Below, piece by piece: positions 15,385 through 23,453 of a stretch of DNA of 43,447 bases. Numbering within the stretch: the stretch's first letter is position 1; every line of letters starts with the position of its first letter. Location of the stretch: the NCBI GenBank assembly GCA_002354205.1, contig DELD01000012.1:1-43447 (forward strand), given 5' to 3'. The notes beneath the pieces are model-generated. The model ran no database searches. It worked only from the letters and a program-made list of their open reading frames with translations, and was not told where the DNA came from. The position numbers and the translations under genes were made by a program. Source of the DNA: Micavibrio sp. UBA2705 (GTDB lineage: Bacteria; Pseudomonadota; Alphaproteobacteria; Micavibrionales; Micavibrionaceae).

Positions 15385-16303
15385 AGACAACATAAACAAA
15401 GATATGGATAAAGTCTCAGGCGTCGAAACAACGGGTCATGAATGGGACGGGCTAAAAGAGCTAAACAACCCGCTGCCGCGTTGGTGGGTCTGGGTGTTCT
15501 TAGTCTCATGTATATGGGGTGTTTGGTATATGATCGCTTACCCAGCGTGGCCTGTTGCGGGCGGCGCAACCAAGGGCACATCTGGGTACACACAATTTAA
15601 AGAGCTTACACAAAGCCAAAGCGAAATCATTGCACGCCAAGCCGTTTATTTGGAAAGTTTCGAAGGTACGGATTTCAACACAATTATGAACGACTCTGCG
15701 TTATATGCTTTTGCGTATGCCGGCGGCAAAGCTGCTTTTAAAGATAACTGTGCGACATGCCATGGCAGCGGCGCGGAGGGTAGCAAAGGCTATCCAAACC
15801 TAAATGATGATGATTGGCTTTGGGGCGGAACGGTTGGTGATATTTACACCACTTTGCAACACGGCATTCGTGTTGAAGGGAACTATGATACACGCCTGTC
15901 ACAAATGCCCGCCTTTGGTAAAGATGAAATTTTAAACCGCGAAGAGATTAACCAAACTATCGATTATGTCCTTGCCTTACACAACGCCAGCGCTACTGAA
16001 AATATGGCAGGACACACAATCTTTCAAAATAATTGCGCATCTTGCCATGGCGCAAACGGCAAAGGCCTACGTGAATTTGGCGCACCAAACCTTGCTGATG
16101 CAATTTGGCTTTATGGCGGGAACCGCGCTGATATATATGAAAGCATATTCAATGCGCGTTCGGGCATGATGCCAGCATGGAAAAACCGCCTCGATGAGAA
16201 TACAATCCGCCAACTATCTGTCTATGTTCACGAACTAGGCGGCGGTGAAGCGAGCGTAGCTGATGCGAATGCAAAGGCCGTACGCCCTTTGCTTGAAGAG
16301 TGA
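15377..16303 (+). CDS. ccoP: cytochrome c oxidase cbb3-type subunit III (CcoP)
   Basis: CcoP is the di-haem cytochrome c of the complex. The protein has the N-terminal HEWDGLKELNNPLPRWW motif, one membrane helix (about 38-58), and two haem sites, CATCHG near residue 125 and CASCHG near 220, each followed by a Met-containing segment (SQMPAFG, GMMPAW). I chose the ATG at 15377 because AAAGG lies at 15363-15367; two in-frame ATGs at 15368 and 15371 are too close to it. The length is about 308 aa, normal for the family. Confidence 0.97.
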   Translation: MSEDNINKDMDKVSGVETTGHEWDGLKELNNPLPRWWVWVFLVSCIWGVWYMIAYPAWPVAGGATKGTSGYTQFKELTQSQSEIIARQAVYLESFEGTDFNTIMNDSALYAFAYAGGKAAFKDNCATCHGSGAEGSKGYPNLNDDDWLWGGTVGDIYTTLQHGIRVEGNYDTRLSQMPAFGKDEILNREEINQTIDYVLALHNASATENMAGHTIFQNNCASCHGANGKGLREFGAPNLADAIWLYGGNRADIYESIFNARSGMMPAWKNRLDENTIRQLSVYVHELGGGEASVADANAKAVRPLLEE

Positions 16304-16345
16304 ACATTGCTCTTATCGCGACCCATACAATAAGGAGTTTTAGGT

Positions 16346-17773
16346 ATGGAGCCTGACGCCACTGAAAACATTCAGCTTTTTGAAAAACAAAAGCGTATAT
16401 ACCCAAAACGTGTTTCTGGCCGCTATCGTAACATTAAATGGGTGGCAATGATTATCTGTTTGGCGATTTATTACCTTGTACCGTTCATCCGCTGGGACCG
16501 CGGGCCAACAGCGCCCGATCAAGCCGTACTTATTGACCTTGAACGCGGGCGTGCCTATTGGTTTTGGATTGAGATTTGGCCACAAGAAGTTTATATCCTC
16601 GCAGGCATTCTTATTCTCGCCGCCATTGGCTTATTTTTTCTGACATCATTATTAGGTCGCGTTTGGTGCGGCTATTTATGTTTTCAAACCGTTTGGACTG
16701 ATTTGTTTATCTGGGTTGAGCGCATCGTGCAAGGTGACCGTAATAAGCGCAAGAAACTCCGTGAAGGCCCATGGACTAGAGAGAAATTTATCAAACTCAC
16801 GATAACCCATATCATATGGCTTGGCATTGCGTGGTGTACGGCAGGGTCTTTTATTCTCTATTTCAATGATGCGCCAACAATTGTTCAAGATTTCTTGAAC
16901 TTCAATGTCTCTCCGACTGTGCTTGGCTTTGTCGTCGGGCTAACCTTTATGACTTATCTAATGGCAGGTTTTGCGCGCGAGCAAGTTTGTACCTATATGT
17001 GCCCCTATGCACGTTTTCAATCTGCGATGTTTGATAAAGACACTCTCATTATTGGCTATGATGAGAAACGCGGTGAGCCGCGCGGCAAGCATAAGAAAGG
17101 CGCTGATTGGTCAAATCTCGGTGATTGCATCAATTGCTACGCCTGCGTCAATGTTTGTCCTACCGGCATTGATATTCGTGATGGCCTACAAATGGAGTGT
17201 ATTGCCTGCGGCCTATGCGCCGATGCCTGTGATGATATTATGGACAAAGTTGATCTCCCGCGCGGCCTCGTGCGTTATGATACAGAACGTCGCCTTGAAG
17301 AGAAGAACAAAGGGCTTCCTGTATCAAAGCTACGTATCTTACGTCCGCGGACAATCTATTACACTGTCGTCATCACCATTGTCGGCTTCATTATGCTTTA
17401 TGCTCTCATTAACCGCCCATTGTTAGAATTAAACGTCTTACATGACCGTAACCCTTTATTTGTGCAGCTCTCTGGTGGCAACATCCGTAACGGTTATGAT
17501 ATAAAGATCCTTAATAAAACACATAACAATCATAGTTATAGATTAGACGTAGAGGGGCTTGAAGGCGCGCAAATAAGCATGGTCGGCGCGGGCAATCTCG
17601 ATGCACAGGAGATATCAGTTGCTGCCGATAGTGTCGGACAGAACAAAGTGTTTATCCAAGCGCCTGTAAGCAAACAAGAGCCCATAGTGATTACCTTTAT
17701 AATTAAAGATATTCACAGCGGGCTTAGCGCAAAATACAAAACGATGTTTATCAGTAGAAAGCCACATGGGTAA
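16346..17773 (+). CDS. ccoG: cbb3 oxidase accessory protein CcoG (polyferredoxin)
   Basis: CcoG is a membrane iron-sulfur protein thought to reduce Cu(II) for delivery to the cbb3 oxidase. The 475-residue protein has the early GRVWCGYLCFQTVWTD segment, several membrane helices, EQVCTYMCPYARFQ, two [4Fe-4S] motifs (CINCYACVNVCPTGIDIR and CIACGLCADACDDIM), and a C-terminal IG-like FixG domain from about residue 370. AAGGAG 9 bases upstream supports the ATG. It is followed 2 bases later by ccoH. Confidence 0.97.
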   Translation: MEPDATENIQLFEKQKRIYPKRVSGRYRNIKWVAMIICLAIYYLVPFIRWDRGPTAPDQAVLIDLERGRAYWFWIEIWPQEVYILAGILILAAIGLFFLTSLLGRVWCGYLCFQTVWTDLFIWVERIVQGDRNKRKKLREGPWTREKFIKLTITHIIWLGIAWCTAGSFILYFNDAPTIVQDFLNFNVSPTVLGFVVGLTFMTYLMAGFAREQVCTYMCPYARFQSAMFDKDTLIIGYDEKRGEPRGKHKKGADWSNLGDCINCYACVNVCPTGIDIRDGLQMECIACGLCADACDDIMDKVDLPRGLVRYDTERRLEEKNKGLPVSKLRILRPRTIYYTVVITIVGFIMLYALINRPLLELNVLHDRNPLFVQLSGGNIRNGYDIKILNKTHNNHSYRLDVEGLEGAQISMVGAGNLDAQEISVAADSVGQNKVFIQAPVSKQEPIVITFIIKDIHSGLSAKYKTMFISRKPHG

Positions 17774-17775
17774 GA

Positions 17776-18006
17776 ATGATGAAAGACGCACAAACACTTC
17801 AGCAAGCAAACAAAAAATCAGGGCGTAGAGCTTTGTTTTACTTACTCGCTTTTTTTGTAATCTTCGCAAGCGTTGATGCTTTCTTTGTTTATAAAGCATT
17901 ATCAACCCATACCGGCGTTGTTGCCGAAAACGCATATGAAATTGGCCTTAATTACAATGATGTTATCGCCGAAGCCAAAAAGCAGAAGTTAAATGGCTCA
18001 CAATAG
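17776..18006 (+). CDS. ccoH: short CcoH/FixH-like protein, 76 aa
   Basis: CcoH/FixH is a membrane-anchored assembly factor of the cbb3 oxidase. This protein has the family's N-terminal half: a cytoplasmic basic start, one membrane helix (FYLLAFFVIFASVDAFFVY), and the conserved V-AENAY-E-G-LNYN segment ending in AEAKKQK. It then stops at 76 residues, whereas FixH proteins are usually about 150-170 aa and continue into a periplasmic beta-domain. No continuation is found in other frames because ccoI begins here, overlapping by 14 bases. Either a natural short form or an evolved truncation. The second ATG (17779) is an alternative start. Confidence 0.85.
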   Translation: MMKDAQTLQQANKKSGRRALFYLLAFFVIFASVDAFFVYKALSTHTGVVAENAYEIGLNYNDVIAEAKKQKLNGSQ

Positions 18007-20191
18007 CATTGATAACGGCGCACCACTTACGGCTTATGAAGCCCTTGTGAAGCTAAACGCAGATGGACAAAATACATTAGATGTACTCATCAGCGGCGTA
18101 CATTGCGCCCTATGCATCCAAAAAATTGAATCAACACTTAAAGAACAAGACCACGTCACCGCCGTAAGACTCAATTTTTCCACGGGGCGTTTAAACATTA
18201 TCTGGCATGGAGATATAGCGCTTGCCAATATTTTCGTCCAAAAAGTCGAACAACTCGGCTATGGCGTCATGCCATATCATAGCGATGGCGAGAAGAATTC
18301 TTATGAGAAAGAGAGTAAGTTTTTATTACTCTGTATGGGCGTCGCAGGCTTCGCAATGGGTAATCTGATGCTGCTCTCCGTCGGGCTATGGGCAACAGAT
18401 AGTGAAACCATGGGCTTTGCCACGCGTGAGCTTATGCATTGGGTCTCTGCATTAATCGCCATTCCGACAATCCTGTTTTCAGGCCGCCCATTTTTCCGTT
18501 CAGCTTGGCAAGTCCTCAGAATAAAACAAACCAATATGGATGTGCCCATATCGCTTGCGCTGATTCTCGCCACAGGAATGAGCATCTTTGAAACCCTTGA
18601 CCATGGTGAACACGTCTATTTTGACTCTGCCGTCATGTTAATGTTTTTCTTGCTCGTTGGACGCACGCTTGATTTGCGCGCACGGCGTAATGCCCGCAGC
18701 GCCGCGACAGATTTGATGCAAAGTCTTTCAGGGTTCGCCAATGTGATTGAAGGCGCAAATATACGCCGCGTTCTTATCCGAGACTTAAAACAAGGCATGG
18801 ATATTCGCGTGGCCGCAGGGGAGAAAATCCCTGTTGATGGGATCATCAAAGAGGGGCAGTCCACAATTGATACATCCTTAATCACAGGGGAAACTTTAGC
18901 GCGTGAAACCCAGCTAGGCGCGCAGGTTTTCGCGGGAACAATCAACCAAGCTGCCCCGCTGACCATTAGCGTATCCAAAGCCGCCGAGAACTCTCTACTG
19001 GCTGATATTGTCCGCCTGATGGAGAGGGCAGAGCAAGGGCAAGCGCAATATGTAAGGCTCGCCGACAAGGCCGCGCAGCTCTACACACCCGCCGTACACA
19101 GTCTTGCAGCGCTATCTTTTCTGCTCTGGTTCTTTGTTTGGGGCGCACCTTGGCAAGACGCATTACTCATATCCGTCACCGTTTTAATCATTACTTGCCC
19201 CTGTGCACTTGGCCTTGCCGTACCCGTAGTGCAAGTTTTAGCCACAGGACAATTAATGAAACGCGGCATATTGGTAAAATCAGGTGATGCCCTTGAACGC
19301 CTCGCCCACATCAACACTGTGTTTTTTGATAAAACAGGCACATTGACGCGCGGCAAACCACAACTCATCGGCACATATGAACAATCAACATTACAGCATG
19401 GCGCATCATTAGCCGCACAGAGCCACCACCCGCTTTCACAAGCGCTACGCGCTGCCTATCAGGGGGATGATTTACTGTCCTTAGACAACACAAAAGAACA
19501 TGCTGGGAAAGGTATGGAAGGGCAGTATCAGGGCATGCATCTACGCCTCGGTAGCCGCGCATGGTGCGGCGATCAAGAGCAGCACAGCACGCCATATAAA
19601 CATGCCAGTGAGCTGTGGCTCAACATTAATGATAAGCCAGAGTGCTGTTTCTATTTTTTTGACCAAGAAAAACCCGATGCACAGGAAGCAATCGCGACGT
19701 TAAAGCGCGATTCATTAAAGGTTGCGCTGCTTTCGGGCGATTTAAAAGATATTGTTACCGATACTGCAATCTCCCTCGACATAGAACAATTTTACGGCGA
19801 ACAAACACCCAAGGATAAGCACGATATTCTAGAAAGCTATAAGCAAAAAGGGAACCGTATCTTAATGGTTGGCGATGGGCTAAATGATGCGCCCGTACTC
19901 GCTGCAGCTGATATATCTATGGCGCCAGGAAGCGCGGTGGACATGGCGCAGAATGCAGCCGATATCGTTTTCATGGGAGAGCTGCTCAGCCCCGTTAGCG
20001 ATGCATATTATACCGCATGTAAAACACAAAAACTGGTGAAACAAAACTTTGCATTGGCGATTGCCTATAACTGCATCGCCGTGCCGCTCGCTTTTGCTGG
20101 GCTTGTAACGCCAATGATCGCAGCCATTGCCATGTCGGGATCTTCTTTACTTGTGATTGCCAATTCATATCGGCTAAAGTTACGCTCATGA
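17993..20191 (+). CDS. ccoI: P1B-type copper-transporting ATPase CcoI/FixI
   Basis: CcoI exports copper for insertion into the cbb3 oxidase. The 732-residue protein has an N-terminal heavy-metal domain (VHCALCIQKIE, Cys-X2-Cys), eight membrane helices, an actuator loop (SLITGET, with Thr where many family members have TGES), the metal-site TCPCALGLAVP in helix 6, the phosphorylation motif DKTGTLT, the SHHPLS nucleotide-domain motif and the hinge GDGLNDAPVLA. It overlaps ccoH at its start and ccoS at its stop (ATGA), so translation is coupled. Confidence 0.96.
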   Translation: MAHNSIDNGAPLTAYEALVKLNADGQNTLDVLISGVHCALCIQKIESTLKEQDHVTAVRLNFSTGRLNIIWHGDIALANIFVQKVEQLGYGVMPYHSDGEKNSYEKESKFLLLCMGVAGFAMGNLMLLSVGLWATDSETMGFATRELMHWVSALIAIPTILFSGRPFFRSAWQVLRIKQTNMDVPISLALILATGMSIFETLDHGEHVYFDSAVMLMFFLLVGRTLDLRARRNARSAATDLMQSLSGFANVIEGANIRRVLIRDLKQGMDIRVAAGEKIPVDGIIKEGQSTIDTSLITGETLARETQLGAQVFAGTINQAAPLTISVSKAAENSLLADIVRLMERAEQGQAQYVRLADKAAQLYTPAVHSLAALSFLLWFFVWGAPWQDALLISVTVLIITCPCALGLAVPVVQVLATGQLMKRGILVKSGDALERLAHINTVFFDKTGTLTRGKPQLIGTYEQSTLQHGASLAAQSHHPLSQALRAAYQGDDLLSLDNTKEHAGKGMEGQYQGMHLRLGSRAWCGDQEQHSTPYKHASELWLNINDKPECCFYFFDQEKPDAQEAIATLKRDSLKVALLSGDLKDIVTDTAISLDIEQFYGEQTPKDKHDILESYKQKGNRILMVGDGLNDAPVLAAADISMAPGSAVDMAQNAADIVFMGELLSPVSDAYYTACKTQKLVKQNFALAIAYNCIAVPLAFAGLVTPMIAAIAMSGSSLLVIANSYRLKLRS

Positions 20192-20340
20192 GTATTTTAA
20201 TTTATATGATTCCCATTGCATTAATTCTTGGCCTTATCGGCCTTGGCGCATTCATATGGAGCCTTAAATCTGGTCAATATGATGATTTAGATGGCGCAGC
20301 GCAGCGTATATTGCTAGATGACGATGATGACAAACTGTAA
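20188..20340 (+). CDS. ccoS: cbb3 oxidase maturation protein CcoS, 50 aa
   Basis: A 50-residue protein overlaps the ccoI stop by four bases. It has one N-terminal membrane helix (MIPIALILGLIGLGAFIW) and the diagnostic GQYDDLDGAAQRILLDDD motif of CcoS, required for assembly of active cbb3 oxidase with its cofactors. It closes the operon; no terminator hairpin is visible after it. Confidence 0.95.
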   Translation: MSILIYMIPIALILGLIGLGAFIWSLKSGQYDDLDGAAQRILLDDDDDKL

Positions 20341-20356
20341 GTTTTTCACCATAAAA

Positions 20357-20370
20357 TTGACATTTATCAA
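20357..20370 (+). promoter_or_regulatory. FNR-type box before ompW
   Basis: TTGAC-ATTT-ATCAA matches the FNR consensus. Its centre (20363.5) is 41.5 bases before about 20405, and TAAGAT at 20393-20398 gives a well-placed -10 box. The start of ompW at 20444 leaves a leader of about 40 bases. Confidence 0.8.
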
Positions 20371-20443
20371 AGACTGGTCAAGCAGCTAACCATAAGATCA
20401 AGCTATAGAAACCAAGAACAAAACATTTCAAGGATAACACAAG

Positions 20444-21088
20444 ATGATCAAAACAGCCCTTAGCCTTGCCCTTATGAGCACAGCTTCACTTTGTGCATTT
20501 TCTACGCCGTCATTGGCGCAGGATGGTACGGATTGGCTTGCCAAAGAGAGATTCCAAATTCGTGCACGCGCTATCGGCGTTTTCGCTGACGGCGAAGGAC
20601 GCGAATCTGTAACAGGGCTGAAAACAGATGTAGGTGATGCAATTACACCTGAATTTGATATCACCTATTTCTTTACAGACAATGTCGCCGCCGAATTAAT
20701 CGCAGCGACTGCCCAGCACGAAGTCAGCGCTGGCACGAACGACCTTGGTGAAACATGGATTCTACCGCCAACACTGACCTTGCAGTACCACTTCACGCCA
20801 GATAATAAATTCAGCCCCTATGTCGGCGCAGGCCTGAACTATTCATACTTTTACGGTGAAGATGATGGCACAGGATTCAACGATTTAGATGTCCATGGCG
20901 GTTTCGGCTATGCCGTGCAGGCTGGCTTTGATTATTGGTTAAACGACCATTGGGGCATTAACTTTGACGCAAAATACATCGATCTCGAAATTGACGCTAA
21001 AGTAAACCTTGGCACGACAGCGCTTTCAGCGGGTGATGTAGACCTCAACCCATGGATTATCGGCGGCGGCGTTTCTTACCGCTTTTAA
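20444..21088 (+). CDS. ompW: OmpW family outer-membrane beta-barrel protein
   Basis: OmpW forms a small eight-stranded outer-membrane barrel with a hydrophobic channel. The 214-residue precursor has a signal peptide (cut after SLA near residue 25), then alternating amphipathic strands with family motifs (IRARAIGV, DITYFFTDNVAAELIA, TLTLQYHFTP, SPYVGAGLNYS, WLNDHWGINFDAKYI) and a C-terminal SYRF with terminal Phe. OmpW-type genes in proteobacteria are frequently FNR-regulated, which fits the box upstream. It has an AAGGATAA-type Shine-Dalgarno, and no terminator separates it from the lactate dehydrogenase 54 bases downstream. Confidence 0.9.
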   Translation: MIKTALSLALMSTASLCAFSTPSLAQDGTDWLAKERFQIRARAIGVFADGEGRESVTGLKTDVGDAITPEFDITYFFTDNVAAELIAATAQHEVSAGTNDLGETWILPPTLTLQYHFTPDNKFSPYVGAGLNYSYFYGEDDGTGFNDLDVHGGFGYAVQAGFDYWLNDHWGINFDAKYIDLEIDAKVNLGTTALSAGDVDLNPWIIGGGVSYRF

Positions 21089-21142
21089 TGCCTTTTATTT
21101 ATTTTTTGGCTACGACACTGCATTACAAAAGAGGATAAGCTC

Positions 21143-22087
21143 ATGAAAATTGGCGTCGTAGGATGTGGAAACGTCGGGTCTTCTTGTGCTTATGCCTGCG
21201 TTTTACGTGGTATAGGCTCAGAAATAATCCTCATTGATAGAGATATTAATTTATCCTCTGCTCAGGCAGAGGATATCCTGCACGCAACGCCTTTTTCTAA
21301 CGCCATGCAAGTGAAGTCTGGTGTCTATGAGGATCTTTTAAATGCGCAAATTGTTATGATCACGGCGGGCGTAAATCAACAAAGTAGTGAAACACGCCTA
21401 GATTTACTAAAAAGAAACGCCGATGTGCTGCGTGACGTCATACCATCAATCCTAAAGGTCGCCCCCAATGCCATACTAATAGTCGCAAGCAACCCCGTTG
21501 ATATTATGACCCATATGACAGCTCATATTGCCCACGAAACGACAGGTCACGCATATACACGTGTTATTGGCTCAGGAACAATATTAGACACAGCACGTTT
21601 TCGCGCGTTAATAGCGCAGCACCTCGGCGTATCAAGCCATTCAGTGCATGGTTACGTCATTGGCGAACATGGAGACTCCGAGGTTTTGCACTGGTCAGGG
21701 CTGCGTGTCGGAAACATGACACTAGAAAATTTCGCTGCACAAGTTAATGCACCTATTACGCATGATGTGCGCAGCCATATCGATGATGGCGTACGCAAAG
21801 CCGCATATAGAATTATTCAAGGCAAAGGGGCGACATGGCATGGCATTGGCGCCGCAATGGCTCGTATCGCGCAAGCCATCGCTAACGAGGAAAACGCTGT
21901 ACTTACATGTAGCGCTCTTCAGAAAGAGGTAGCGGGCATTCCAAACGTAACTTTGTCGATGCCCCTCATCATATCTAAAGATGGTATCCATAGCGCCTTA
22001 TTCCCAGAGCTAAACAGCAGCGACATGTCCGCCCTACAAAAAAGCGCCCAGATTATTAAAGAAGCTACGGTACAAATAGGCTTTTAA
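21143..22087 (+). CDS. ldh: L-lactate dehydrogenase (LDH/MDH superfamily)
   Basis: The enzyme reduces pyruvate to L-lactate with NADH. The protein shows the nucleotide-binding VGCGNVGSS at residues 6-14, AGVNQQSSETRLDLL (Gln at the substrate-specificity position, as in lactate rather than malate dehydrogenases, with catalytic-loop Arg following), ASNPVD, GSGT-x-LDTARFR and the active-site IGEHGDSEV with the catalytic His. The length of 314 aa is normal. GAGGAT lies about 9 bases before the ATG. It is probably cotranscribed with ompW from the FNR-type promoter, which would link fermentation to oxygen limitation. Confidence 0.9.
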   Translation: MKIGVVGCGNVGSSCAYACVLRGIGSEIILIDRDINLSSAQAEDILHATPFSNAMQVKSGVYEDLLNAQIVMITAGVNQQSSETRLDLLKRNADVLRDVIPSILKVAPNAILIVASNPVDIMTHMTAHIAHETTGHAYTRVIGSGTILDTARFRALIAQHLGVSSHSVHGYVIGEHGDSEVLHWSGLRVGNMTLENFAAQVNAPITHDVRSHIDDGVRKAAYRIIQGKGATWHGIGAAMARIAQAIANEENAVLTCSALQKEVAGIPNVTLSMPLIISKDGIHSALFPELNSSDMSALQKSAQIIKEATVQIGF

Positions 22088-22124
22088 GGTAAACTTGGCG
22101 CAAGTTTGCCTATAATATATTTTT
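22088..22124 (+). terminator. terminator after ldh
   Basis: GGTAAACTTG pairs with CAAGTTTGCC (one G-T pair) around a GCG loop directly after the ldh stop and is followed by a T/A-rich stretch containing five T. Confidence 0.75.
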
Positions 22125-22312
22125 ACACAATGCACATTATCACACAGGCATTTCCATAAAAAAGCCGCTTAATATTCGCCGACACAGACCCCACAATAAA
22201 TAGAATGGGAAGAACTAGAATAGTGCAAAGAAGATGAAAAGCTCCACCAAGAGTTAGAAACACATTCTCAAATAAACCTTAACAAAGCTGCCGCGCAAAA
22301 AGAGGCGCTTTA
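22125..22312. other. intergenic stretch with a short decayed coding relic
   Basis: No intact gene. One frame from 22224 to a TAA at 22311-22313 encodes a charged 29-residue segment (EDEKLHQELETHSQ...) without a start codon; it may be part of the same decayed gene as the recombinase fragment that follows in another frame. Confidence 0.35.
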
Positions 22313-22513
22313 ATTATCAACAGTAACACACGAACAGAGAATGACCCTTTTGATATTCCGGCGGATCAACTCAAGCGCATCGTCCGTGGAACCATTTGGC
22401 GCGACGAACATTTCTCCGGCGCTGCTATAAAGCAGATCGCCCATGATGGCAACCATAGTGAAAACCACATCAATCGCTGCATTCATGAGAGTTTGGACTT
22501 TATCAGTCAATAA
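22313..22513 (+). pseudogene. remnant of a recombinase C-terminal region
   Basis: An open frame without its own start codon encodes about 66 residues, including PADQLKRIVRGTIWRDEHF, GAAIKQIA and HINRCIHESL, and ends at TAA 22511-22513. The pattern of an [IV]-R-x-x-x-W-R-[DE] segment, then I-x-x-IA, then a second helix resembles the C-terminal helix-turn-helix of phage-type large serine recombinases. Start and catalytic domain are missing. It lies about 200 bases from the 3' end of a tRNA-Ser gene, a common integration site. The similarity is from memory of the family, so the call is tentative. Confidence 0.45.
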
Positions 22514-22713
22514 CGCCCTCTTCCTCAAAACACAATCCATTAAGGGCCACAACCCTCAACCTCCCGCTATTTTCACAGATGAGAAAATGTGCATATATAG
22601 AGGTAAACTGGTGATTCTTATTGAGGGGTCAAGCGAGCAACGCCAACCACAGACCGCAACGTGCGGAGCGTGAGGGTGAAAATTCTCATATAGGGGTCGT
22701 GGGGTAGACTAAA

Positions 22714-22801
22714 TGGCGGAGATGACAGGATTCGAACCTGCGAGGGGTTGCCCCCAACACGCTTTCCAGGCGAGCGCCATAAACCACTCGGCCACATCTC
22801 C
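22714..22801 (-). tRNA. tRNA-Ser(GGA)
   Basis: Read on the minus strand, the 88-base sequence has acceptor stem GGAGATG / CATCTCC, discriminator G and an encoded CCA. It also has a D-arm with GGCCGAGTGG, an anticodon stem-loop CTGGAAA giving anticodon GGA, a long variable arm typical of class II tRNAs (TTGGGGGCAACCCC), and a T-arm with GGTTCGAATCC. These features identify tRNA-Ser decoding UCC/UCU. Confidence 0.95.
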
Positions 22802-23010
22802 GCAGCATAGAATTAGGAATGGTTTGAGCCGGTAAGCTAGCGGTTCTTTTCACCAAAGGCAAGTGTAAATTTGGCTTTTCTGGTCGTGGGGGCGGCTTTA
22901 TTATTGCCGCTCTTCTGCGCCCAAAGATTTAAGTATTATTTAATACATTAGTGTTATGTTATATTAGTATGTTATAAACTTTTCGAGGGGCCATTTGAAG
23001 AGTATATACA

Positions 23011-23427
23011 ATGAAATTTACAGTTTATCTATTTTTTGCATTACTGCCTATAACAGCTGTTATCGCGCATGATTATTACGTCACCCACGGACAAGACTTT
23101 GCGTTTACGTCTCTGGGCTATCATATTTACAATTATATACCGCCTTTATTCTACACAATAAAAGAAACATTCGCCGAAAGTAGCGCACGCTCCCTTGTGT
23201 CTTTTTTGATGAAAACCCATATGGTGATATATTGCGCCCTTATTTCCGGGCCTGCGGTACTATACGTCATACAATGTAAACAGCAAAATAGAGGCCCATT
23301 CAGACAATATCTAAACGATATTCCTAAAGCCCCTAAAAAATGGCTGAATAAAGAAAATTTGGCGTCGCGCTTTAGTGGCGGTAAATTACACGAAAACACA
23401 AGCCAGCAATATAATAGCGGCGAGTAG
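23011..23427 (+). CDS. small membrane protein of unknown function, 138 aa
   Basis: The protein starts with a signal-anchor-like helix (FTVYLFFALLPITAVIAH), has a second hydrophobic segment at about residues 69-86 (MVIYCALISGPAVLYVI) and a basic, probably cytoplasmic C-terminal tail. The loop between the helices is rich in aromatic residues. I do not recognise the family. The ATG has a GAAG element 14 bases upstream. It stands alone between tRNA-Ser and the convergent hydrolase gene, next to the recombinase remnant, so it could be accessory. Confidence 0.55.
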   Translation: MKFTVYLFFALLPITAVIAHDYYVTHGQDFAFTSLGYHIYNYIPPLFYTIKETFAESSARSLVSFLMKTHMVIYCALISGPAVLYVIQCKQQNRGPFRQYLNDIPKAPKKWLNKENLASRFSGGKLHENTSQQYNSGE

Positions 23428-23453
23428 ATTTACGGCGTAATGCGAAGAAAATA

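Noticed and set aside
22310..22673. Two overlapping 76- and 80-aa frames on opposite strands
   Set aside because: Neither has a ribosome site or protein-like pattern; the third frame of the same region carries recombinase-like sequence and explains them as shadows.
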